From: Sphingomonadaceae bacterium
GTDB taxonomy: Bacteria; Pseudomonadota; Alphaproteobacteria; Sphingomonadales; Sphingomonadaceae
Reading direction: 5' to 3'
DNA: 12,736 nt
NCBI GenBank assembly: GCA_019239785.1
Contig: JAFAZM010000319.1
Coordinates: forward strand, 1-12,736
Below, piece by piece: positions 8,629-12,736 of the stretch. The notes beneath the pieces are model-generated. The model worked only from the letters and a program-made list of their open reading frames with translations. It made no database searches and had not been told where the DNA came from. Numbering within the stretch: position 1 is the stretch's first letter; the number at the start of each line of letters is the position of its first letter. The position numbers and the translations under genes are program-made.

Positions 8629-8891
8629 CCTTCCAGCGCCTCCCGGGCCGCGACCAGGGCCGTCGGCGCGACGTTGAGCTCGTCGGCGCAGGCGACGAGA
8701 TCGGGCTCGTGCGCTTCGAGGAAGCGCAGCACCGCCGCAAGGAAGGTGCGGTCCGCCAGGCTCTCGCGCATCCCCGCCGGAGTCAGCCCGGTCAGCGCGA
8801 CCAGCCGTTGCGCGCGCGCATCGTCGCTCAGCGTCCAGCCGAGCGCCCCCAATGCGAGCGCCTCCGCGTCATTTGTCTGATCCGCCTTCAT
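8625..8891 (-). CDS. DUF3572 domain-containing protein
   Basis: Seen: 88 residues from ATG 8891; helical, acidic, with no signal peptide or membrane segment. The pattern AEALALGALGWTLSD near the start, then a LVALTGL/MRESLADRTFLAAVLRFLEAHE core at about 30-62, fits DUF3572. This is a short protein family of alphaproteobacteria with no established function that I know of. Context: in Rhizobiales I recall it lying beside divK, and here it is divergent from a divK-like gene with only 16 bases between the two starts. That arrangement supports both calls. It overlaps the HAD gene by ATGA and heads the seven-gene minus-strand run. A role linked to DivK is only a guess from position. Confidence 0.8.
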   Translation of the reverse strand: MKADQTNDAEALALGALGWTLSDDARAQRLVALTGLTPAGMRESLADRTFLAAVLRFLEAHEPDLVACADELNVAPTALVAAREALEG

Positions 8892-8901
8892 CTTCTAGGG
8901 T
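8873..8901 (+). promoter_or_regulatory. Candidate divK promoter, possibly giving a leaderless mRNA
   Basis: TTGTCT at 8873-8878, a 17-base spacer, then TAGGGT at 8896-8901. Both hexamers match the best-conserved positions of sigma-70-type boxes (TTG; T1, A2 and T6). A start seven bases downstream would fall on the GTG at 8908. The site overlaps the first codons of the divergent DUF3572 gene. The match is partial and seen by eye only. Confidence 0.3.
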
Positions 8902-8907
8902 GGCCCG

Positions 8908-9531
8908 GTGGGACAAAAAATCCTGGTTGTCGAGGACAACGAGCTCAACCTGAAGCTGTTCTGCGACCTTTTGCGGGCGCACGGCTATGAAGCGGAACCG
9001 GTGCGCGACGGCCGCGAGGCGGTCGAGCGCGCCCGCGCCTTCGCGCCGGACCTCGTCGTCATGGACATCCAGATGCCGCACATTTCGGGCCTCGAGCTGA
9101 TCGAGCGGATGAAAAGCGATGCGGATTTGCGCGCCACCCCGATCATGGCGGTCACCGCTTATGCCGCGCGCGGCGACGAGGAACGGATCCGGGATGCCGG
9201 CGCCGAAGGCTATGTCTCAAAGCCCATCTCGGTGATCAGGTTCGTCGAGGCGGTGCGCGGCCTGCTCGACGCGGCGGCGGCGCGGGCGGCGGCGGTGGAG
9301 ACGGAGGAAGTGTCAGCCGAGGAGGCGCCGGAGCTGGCGGCGGAATCCGACGAGAAGGCCGCGGCGGAAGATCCCGAAGAGATGGCCACGGAAGCGCCCG
9401 AGGCCGAAACCGAAAAGGCCGACCCTTCCCGTCATTCCGGCGAAGGCCGGACTCCACCTTCTGACGAAGGCGGGGACGAGGAAACTGGAGAGGAAGAAGG
9501 AGAGATGGATCCCGGATCAAGTCCGGGATGA
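8908..9531 (+). CDS. divK: DivK-like single-domain response regulator with acidic C-terminal extension
   Basis: Seen: GTG start at 8908 and 207 residues. The receiver domain covers about 4-121, with the acidic pocket Glu9/Asp10, phospho-acceptor Asp53 in VMDIQMP, switch Thr83 in AVTAYA, and Lys105 in YVSKPI. DIQMPHISGLELIERMK closely resembles DivK. Known: DivK is a receiver-only protein that relays cell-cycle and polarity signals to the histidine kinase DivL and thereby to CtrA. Usual length is about 120-130. Odd: residues 122-174 are an Ala/Glu-rich tail and residues 175-207, including the stop, are encoded by a dispersed repeat. pleD, which follows divK in Caulobacter and Rhizobiales, is absent; rpmG follows in convergent orientation. 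Good family call; identity as the true divK rests on motif and context. Confidence 0.85.
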   Translation: MGQKILVVEDNELNLKLFCDLLRAHGYEAEPVRDGREAVERARAFAPDLVVMDIQMPHISGLELIERMKSDADLRATPIMAVTAYAARGDEERIRDAGAEGYVSKPISVIRFVEAVRGLLDAAAARAAAVETEEVSAEEAPELAAESDEKAAAEDPEEMATEAPEAETEKADPSRHSGEGRTPPSDEGGDEETGEEEGEMDPGSSPG

Positions 9532-9533
9532 CG
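9430..9533. repeat. Palindromic repeat (CGTCATTCCGGC family) overlapping the divK 3' end
   Basis: Outer arms CGTCATTCCGGC (from 9430) and GTCCGGGATGACG (to 9533) pair imperfectly. Inner hairpins are TCCGGC/GCCGGA at 9436-9451 and a perfect 8-base ATCCCGGA/TCCGGGAT at 9509-9529. This is the style of a dispersed repeat common in sphingomonads, whose ends read CGTCATTCCGGCGAAGG and GATCCCGGATCAAGTC. It is in frame with divK and supplies its last 33 codons and the TGA at 9529-9531. Confidence 0.82.
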
Positions 9534-9549
9534 ACGCTAGCGCGTCGTC
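9530..9549. terminator. Palindrome between convergent divK and rpmG stops, possible bidirectional terminator
   Basis: GACGACGC (9530-9537) and GCGTCGTC (9542-9549) form a perfect 8-base stem with a TAGC loop. It covers the last bases of the divK stop and the first bases of the rpmG stop. There is no T run on either side, so intrinsic termination is not assured. Confidence 0.4.
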
Positions 9550-9715
9550 ACTTGATCTTGGCTTCCTTGAACTCGACGTGCTTGCGCGCGACGGGGTCGT
9601 ACTTCCGGAAGGTCATTTTCTCGGTGATGTTCCGCGGATTCTTCTTGGTCACGTAGAAGAAGCCGGTGTCGGCGGTGCTGACGAGCTTGATCTTGACCGT
9701 GGTCGGCTTGGCCAT
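9548..9715 (-). CDS. rpmG: 50S ribosomal protein L33
   Basis: Seen: 55 residues from ATG 9715, with GAGAGAGG a few bases upstream. The sequence begins MAKPTTVKIKLVSTADTGFF and contains YVTKKNPRN and KYDPVARKHV, all typical of L33. It has no cysteines, so it is the zinc-independent (C-minus) form. Known: L33 sits near the E-site of the large subunit and is basic and small. Length is exactly as expected. A longer in-frame opening reaches 9856 but has no support. Neighbours: convergent with divK, the stops 16 bases apart; upstream lie a terminator-like hairpin and a TTGACA box. Confidence 0.97.
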   Translation of the reverse strand: MAKPTTVKIKLVSTADTGFFYVTKKNPRNITEKMTFRKYDPVARKHVEFKEAKIK

Positions 9716-9744
9716 GACAGCCTCTCTCAAATTTGCGAATGGGC

Positions 9745-9771
9745 GAAAAAAGAAAGCGGCGAAACCGCCGC
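9745..9771 (-). terminator. Intrinsic-terminator-like hairpin in the rpmG leader
   Basis: Read on the minus strand: GCGGCG (9771-9766), loop GTTT, CGCCGC (9761-9756), then TTTCTTTTTT down to about 9746. It lies 30 bases before the rpmG start codon and downstream of the TTGACA box. It has the stem plus U-tract form of a Rho-independent terminator. As no minus-strand gene ends here, it would act on the rpmG transcript itself or end a short RNA. Confidence 0.55.
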
Positions 9772-9785
9772 CTTGTTCCGCGCCG

Positions 9786-9814
9786 CCTCTGCCCCGCGCG
9801 GGCGCCGCTGTCAA
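9786..9814 (-). promoter_or_regulatory. rpmG: Candidate rpmG promoter
   Basis: A perfect TTGACA on the minus strand (9814-9809), a 17-base GC-rich spacer, then CAGAGG (9791-9786) in the -10 place. The -35 box is exact but the -10 is poor. Position 70-100 bases before the rpmG ATG is sensible. Transcripts would begin just before the terminator-like hairpin. Confidence 0.45.
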
Positions 9815-9858
9815 GAGCGCGGGCGCGCTTCCGGAGAGGGCGCCGCCGGCGATCATGG

Positions 9859-9874
9859 TTAACGCTTCGGTAAC
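9859..9874 (+). promoter_or_regulatory. CtrA-like binding site
   Basis: TTAA, seven bases, then GTAAC, against the Caulobacter CtrA consensus TTAA-N7-TTAAC: one mismatch. AT-rich half-sites stand out in this very GC-rich region. It lies 45 bases before the start codon of the 107-residue protein, a usual place for a CtrA-controlled promoter. Binding is inferred from the motif alone. Confidence 0.45.
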
Positions 9875-9918
9875 ATTGCGAGCGCATCTTCGGCGAAAGG
9901 GGACGAGGAGTGGGGGCC

Positions 9919-10242
9919 ATGCGCGACGAGAAGGACGGCATGCTGGTGGTGCGGGCGGAGCTCAGCGACCGGCTCGACAGCCTGCAGCGGGCGATGGCGC
10001 GGGCGCAGGTCCGCGATTTCTCGCAGCGCATCGCCGCGATCCGCACGATGGCCGCCGCCTATGGCATGATCCCGGTGGTCTGCCTCTGCGACGCCTTCGA
10101 CCGCGCCGTCCGCGCCCAGCCGCGCGGCTGCCCCGCCGGCCTCTATTTCGAGCGCCTGCGCGATGCGATCGGCTGCCAGGCCCAGGGTGAGGAAGCGAGC
10201 GAGGCCCTGCTGGCGTCGATCTCGATCCGCCTCAGGGCGTGA
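9919..10242 (+). CDS. Small protein of unknown function (107 residues)
   Basis: Seen: ATG at 9919, chosen over the GTG at 9910 because GGACGAGGAG ends 8 bases before the ATG and overlaps the GTG. The protein is soluble and mostly helical, with a possible amphipathic helix at about 12-45. It has four cysteines at 55, 57, 71 and 86. The segment AYGMIPVVCLCDAFDRAV at about 47-64 is its most structured part, and there is no signal peptide or membrane span. I recall sphingomonad hypothetical proteins with a similar HGM-PVV-L pattern, but I cannot name a domain. Neighbours: divergent from rpmG, followed by a double-hairpin repeat. A CtrA-like site upstream suggests possible cell-cycle control. Codon use matches the neighbours, so it is very likely a real gene. 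Confidence 0.75.
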   Translation: MRDEKDGMLVVRAELSDRLDSLQRAMARAQVRDFSQRIAAIRTMAAAYGMIPVVCLCDAFDRAVRAQPRGCPAGLYFERLRDAIGCQAQGEEASEALLASISIRLRA

Positions 10243-10270
10243 GAAAAGGCTTGGACGGGAAGAAAAGGAA

Positions 10271-10370
10271 GACCCTCACCCTGCCCTCTCCCGCAAGCGG
10301 GAGAGGGTTAGAAGGAGGAGCGCCGGCGCACGCCTTCTCCCGCTCGCGGGAGAAGGTTGGGATGAGGGTC
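10271..10370. repeat. Double-hairpin dispersed repeat (CCCTCTCCCGC / GCGGGAGAGGG type)
   Basis: Two near-identical perfect 11-base stems, CCCTCTCCCGC/GCGGGAGAGGG at 10284-10307 and CCTTCTCCCGC/GCGGGAGAAGG at 10333-10356, each with a two-base loop. They are framed by outer arms GACCCTCACC (10271-10280) and GATGAGGGTC (10361-10370). Flanking purine-rich and pyrimidine-rich tracts extend the pairing. It fills most of the 168-base gap between the 107-residue gene and the GDT1 gene and could act as a 3'-end structure for the former. Confidence 0.85.
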
Positions 10371-10410
10371 TTGTTCTTCTTCCTTCCGGTTTCGGCCTGA
10401 AGGCCACCGA

Positions 10411-10971
10411 ATGGAATCCCTCGTCACCGCCTTCGTCGCCGCCTTCCTCTGCGGCTGGGGCGACCGCACCCAGCTGCTCGCCGCCAACCTCGCCGCCGGC
10501 ACCAGGAGACCCGGCCAGATTCTTGCCGGCCTCGTCCTCGCCGTGCTGGTGAGCAATGTCGCCGCCGCTTTGGCCGGCGCCTGGCTCGCGCCCTCGATCA
10601 CCTTGCGCGCGATGACGCTGCTGACCGCGCTCGCTTTGCTCTTCGCCGGAATATCGGGCCTGATCCCGCGCAGACAGAAGCCGGAGGCGCCGCCGCGCTG
10701 GCCGCTCGTCGCCACCTTCATCCTTTGCCTCGCCGCCGAAATGGGCGACCGCGTCCAGTTCCTGGTCTTCGCCATCGCCGGGCGCTTCGGCAATGTCCCG
10801 CTCGCCGTGGCCGGAGCCACCGTGGGCCTCGTCGCGGCCTGCGTTCCGGCGGCAATGCTCGGCGACCGGCTAACGACGACGGTGCCGGTGCGCGGCATCC
10901 GCTGGGCGGTGGCGGCGATCATGCTGATCGCCGGCTTCATCACGGGGGTGAAGGCGCTGCAGCTGGCCTGA
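10411..10971 (+). CDS. TMEM165/GDT1 (UPF0016) family membrane transporter
   Basis: Seen: 186 residues from ATG 10411 with GAAGG seven bases before it. About six hydrophobic segments lie in two inverted halves joined by a basic loop near 86-97 (PRRQKPEAPPRW). The family motif E-x-G-D-(K/R)-(T/S) appears as GWGDRT at 15-20 and EMGDRV at 110-115. Known: GDT1 proteins are proposed Ca2+/Mn2+ exporters in the cytoplasmic membrane, and the two motifs are thought to form the cation site. Odd: the first motif lacks its glutamate (Gly15) and the second ends in Val instead of Thr/Ser, so ion selectivity or activity may differ. Length fits bacterial members. Alone after the repeat; the next gene starts 50 bases downstream and may be cotranscribed. 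Confidence 0.88.
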   Translation: MESLVTAFVAAFLCGWGDRTQLLAANLAAGTRRPGQILAGLVLAVLVSNVAAALAGAWLAPSITLRAMTLLTALALLFAGISGLIPRRQKPEAPPRWPLVATFILCLAAEMGDRVQFLVFAIAGRFGNVPLAVAGATVGLVAACVPAAMLGDRLTTTVPVRGIRWAVAAIMLIAGFITGVKALQLA

Positions 10972-11020
10972 AGCGCGCGCGGGATTGCGGCGGACCGCCG
11001 TGCCATGCCACCCATCTGCC

Positions 11021-11917
11021 ATGACCCTGCGCCGCGTCGCCCGTACCGCTGTCAGCCTGCTGCTCGCCGGGCTCGCGGCGAGCTGGATCGCGGGCTCGAT
11101 CATGTCCTGGCCGCACGCGAGCGCGGTGGCGCCGCCGGCGCCGCCCGGCCGGATCGTGCATTTCGCCGCTGCCGACGGCGTGCCGCTGACCGGTTCCTAC
11201 TGGCCGGGCATGCGGCCGGACGCGCCGGCAATCCTGCTGCTCCACGGCATCGACAGCTCGCGCGCGAGCTTCGCCGGCCATGCTGCATGGCTGAACGGGC
11301 TCGGCTATGCGGTGCTTGCGATCGACTTCCGCGGCCACGGCGAATCGGGCGCGGCCTTCCGCAGCTTCGGCCTGTACGAAGCGCGCGACGCGGCCGCGGC
11401 TTTGGCCTTCCTGCGCGCCGGCAATCCGGGGCGGCGGGTCGGCCTGATCGGCATCTCGCTCGGCGGCGCCGCGGCACTGCTCGGCGAGGATGGACCGTTG
11501 CCGGTCCAGGCGATGGTGCTGCAGGCGGTCTATCCCGACCTTCGCGACGCGATCTTCAACCGCATCGCCCAGCGCACCGGCCCCGCCCTCGCCATGATCG
11601 GCGAGCCCTTGCTCTCCTATCAGTCCTGGCTCCGCTACGGCGTGCCGCCGGACCGGCTCGCCCCGGCCGAGGCGATCCGACTTTATCATGGGCCTTTGCT
11701 CGTCATCGGCGGCGGCGCCGATCTCAGCACCCCTCCGGACGAGACCCGCAGGCTCTACGACGCCGCGCCCGGGCCCAAGGAACTCTGGCTCCTCGACGGC
11801 CTCGGCCACGCCGCCGCCAGCTCGGTCTGGACCGACGCGTATCGCGCCCGGGTCCGTGCGCTCTTCGCCCGCGCCCTGGGCGAGCCGGAGCAGGCAGAAA
11901 CCGGTCATCTCCCGTGA
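11021..11917 (+). CDS. Alpha/beta hydrolase, N-terminally anchored or exported
   Basis: Seen: 298 residues from ATG 11021. A TTG at 10985 would add 12 residues, but the ATG directly precedes a normal basic-plus-hydrophobic leader (MTLRRVARTA, hydrophobic 9-28). Neither start has a clear Shine-Dalgarno. The catalytic set is His75-Gly76 oxyanion motif (LLLHGID), nucleophile Ser146 in GISLGG, likely acid Asp234 in GGGADLSTPP, and His263 in LGHA. FRGHGESG at 103-110 is standard for the fold. Known: such proteins are esterases, lipases or peptidases, and motifs do not tell which. The leader suggests action at or beyond the cytoplasmic membrane. Neighbours: 49 bases after the GDT1 stop, convergent with the sulfurtransferase gene. 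Confidence 0.9.
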   Translation: MTLRRVARTAVSLLLAGLAASWIAGSIMSWPHASAVAPPAPPGRIVHFAAADGVPLTGSYWPGMRPDAPAILLLHGIDSSRASFAGHAAWLNGLGYAVLAIDFRGHGESGAAFRSFGLYEARDAAAALAFLRAGNPGRRVGLIGISLGGAAALLGEDGPLPVQAMVLQAVYPDLRDAIFNRIAQRTGPALAMIGEPLLSYQSWLRYGVPPDRLAPAEAIRLYHGPLLVIGGGADLSTPPDETRRLYDAAPGPKELWLLDGLGHAAASSVWTDAYRARVRALFARALGEPEQAETGHLP

Positions 11918-11966
11918 CGGCTGCGCGTGATGGCGGGATCCGCTTCCGAGAGCGGGAGAGGCGGCG

Positions 11967-12407
11967 TCAGCTCTGCGCCGCGCCCTTGAGCCAAGGCAGC
12001 AGCGGCCGCAGATTGTAGCCCGCGCGGGTTGCGTGGAAGAGCATCTCGTCGACGTCGGCGCCTTGCCGCGCCCGGGCAAGCGCCCAGAGATAGGTGGAGC
12101 GCGTGCCGGACTTGCAGAAGATCACGACATTGCCCCGGGCACTGGCCAGCGCCTCGCCCATCGCCGCCACCTTCTCCTCCGAGAAGGTGCTCTCGATAGG
12201 GATGTGCCGATAATCCATGCCGGCGATCCACGCCGCTGCCTCGATCGCGTCGCTGGCCGGCTGGCCGTCCTCCTCCCCGTCGGGACGGTTGTTGACGATC
12301 GTCGTCACCCCGCAGGTCGCGAGCTCGGCGACGTCCTCCGGCTGAAGCTGGCCGGCGACGTAGACATTCTCGCTGAGCGGCTGGGTCTCGGGAAGCGGTC
12401 TGGTCAT
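11967..12407 (-). CDS. TIGR01244 family sulfurtransferase / BLH-domain phosphatase-like protein (DUF442)
   Basis: Seen: 146 residues from ATG 12407. The fold is that of protein tyrosine phosphatases: VYVAGQLQPEDVAEL near 15-29, IVNNRPDGEE at 37-46, and the active-site loop FCKSGTRS at 97-104 with Cys98 and Arg103 (C-x4-R rather than the usual C-x5-R). Known: this family (PF04273, the N-terminal domain of the Blh protein) is annotated as sulfur transferase or beta-lactamase hydrolase-like. Related proteins take part in sulfide oxidation in bacteria carrying the fused dioxygenase domain, but here the domain stands alone. Cytosolic, without signal peptide. It starts one base after the stop of the upstream gene, so the two are surely cotranscribed. 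Confidence 0.9.
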   Translation of the reverse strand: MTRPLPETQPLSENVYVAGQLQPEDVAELATCGVTTIVNNRPDGEEDGQPASDAIEAAAWIAGMDYRHIPIESTFSEEKVAAMGEALASARGNVVIFCKSGTRSTYLWALARARQGADVDEMLFHATRAGYNLRPLLPWLKGAAQS

Positions 12408-12408
12408 C

Positions 12409-12736
12409 TTACCTCTTCAATGCCGCCAATGCGGCGAAGGCGTGGGAATCGCTCTGCGGGGCGCGGCGCGGCCGACGCCGCCGCTCGCGGCCGCGCCAGA
12501 CCCAGCCGGCCACCTCCTCCGTCGGGTGGAAGCCGATCTCGCGCATCAGCTTGGCGACGGTTTCCGGCAGCAGGCCGAGCGAGGTGACGAAGGCGGGATC
12601 GACCGCTGCCGTCACCTTGCCGGCACGCGCCTCATGGGCGCGGGCGGCGATCCGCTCGGCCATGTCGACCCGGATCATCTGCGGCCCCGCGGCGCGGAAG
12701 CCGAGGCGGGTGAGCAGGGTCTGGTCCGGCGGCGTC
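12409..12736 (-). CDS. C-terminal part of a probable SUV3-like helicase, 5' end outside window
   Basis: Seen: the frame ends with TAA at 12409-12411 and is open to the right edge, 108 residues. It reads through an internal ATG at 12678, so that is not taken as the start. Recognisable pieces are LTRLGFRAAGPQMIRVDMAE, then DPAFVTSLGLLPETVAKLMR, then VAGWVWRGRERRRRPRR and a basic tail. I recall this pattern from the C-termini of alphaproteobacterial helicase-related proteins similar to mitochondrial Suv3, a DExH RNA helicase. None of the helicase motifs lie within the window, so the call is by resemblance of the tail only. The Arg-rich stretch at about 80-90 of the visible part could bind nucleic acid. 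Confidence 0.6.
   Translation of the reverse strand, partial: TPPDQTLLTRLGFRAAGPQMIRVDMAERIAARAHEARAGKVTAAVDPAFVTSLGLLPETVAKLMREIGFHPTEEVAGWVWRGRERRRRPRRAPQSDSHAFAALAALKR

Noticed and set aside
7259..8740. A possible 493-residue fusion of HAD-region sequence with the dehydrogenase
   Set aside because: The N-terminal half is an out-of-frame, Arg-rich reading of the HAD gene. The true dehydrogenase start at 8008 has a strong ribosome site and an ATGA overlap.
9756..9786. An antiterminator in the rpmG leader formed by the second GCGGCG copy at 9786-9781
   Set aside because: That copy would pair with the same 3' arm and still leave the U-tract directly after the stem, so it would not prevent termination.
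9548..9856. A 102-residue L33 with an N-terminal extension
   Set aside because: The extension translates the leader, including the terminator-like hairpin and promoter box. L33 is 55 residues when started at 9715 with its own Shine-Dalgarno.
11940..11955. Hairpin CCGCT-TCCGAG-AGCGG between the convergent hydrolase and sulfurtransferase genes as a terminator
   Set aside because: The stem is only five bases with no T run, too weak to call in DNA this rich in GC.

Overview
The window is GC-rich DNA with dense alphaproteobacterial gene packing. It most likely comes from the order Sphingomonadales (Sphingomonas or a relative). Support comes from the codon bias, from a DivK-like response regulator next to a DUF3572 gene and rpmG, from a near-consensus CtrA site, and from three palindromic repeat families of the kind scattered through sphingomonad genomes. 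The assignment rests on gene content alone and no search was run. I see no tRNA, rRNA, CRISPR array, insertion sequence or prophage gene, and no intergenic gap exceeds about 210 bases.

Layout. 1-1864 (minus): most of a secreted S9 serine peptidase, cut off by the left edge. 1865-2020: spacer with a palindromic repeat. 2021-8891 (minus): a compact run of seven genes, transcribed in the order DUF3572 protein, HAD hydrolase, YdfG-type dehydrogenase, secreted M16 peptidase, RidA-family protein, glycerophosphodiester phosphodiesterase, FemAB/DUF482-like acyltransferase. Four junctions overlap and the two gaps are 13 and 32 bases, so this is very probably one transcription unit. 8908-9531 (plus): a DivK-like receiver protein with an unusual acidic tail that ends inside a second repeat. 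9548-9715 (minus): ribosomal protein L33, convergent with divK, with its own leader. 9919-10242 (plus): a small conserved-looking protein of unknown function behind a CtrA-like site. 10271-10370: a double-hairpin repeat. 10411-10971 (plus): a GDT1/UPF0016 membrane protein. 11021-11917 (plus): a membrane-anchored or exported alpha/beta hydrolase. 11967-12736 (minus): a TIGR01244/BLH phosphatase-like sulfurtransferase and the C-terminus of what looks like a SUV3-like helicase that continues past the right edge.

How it fits together. The DUF3572, divK and rpmG cluster looks like core chromosome. The seven-gene run mixes housekeeping and cleanup enzymes: an NADP-dependent hydroxy-acid/serine dehydrogenase, a RidA deaminase, a lipid-headgroup phosphodiesterase and an envelope peptidase. 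No single pathway is obvious. I did not find a convincing new defence or mobile system. The most interesting signals are small. They are the DivK tail partly encoded by a captured repeat, a terminator-like hairpin in the rpmG leader, a possible leaderless divK promoter, the CtrA-like site before the 107-residue unknown, and a missing signature glutamate in the GDT1 protein.
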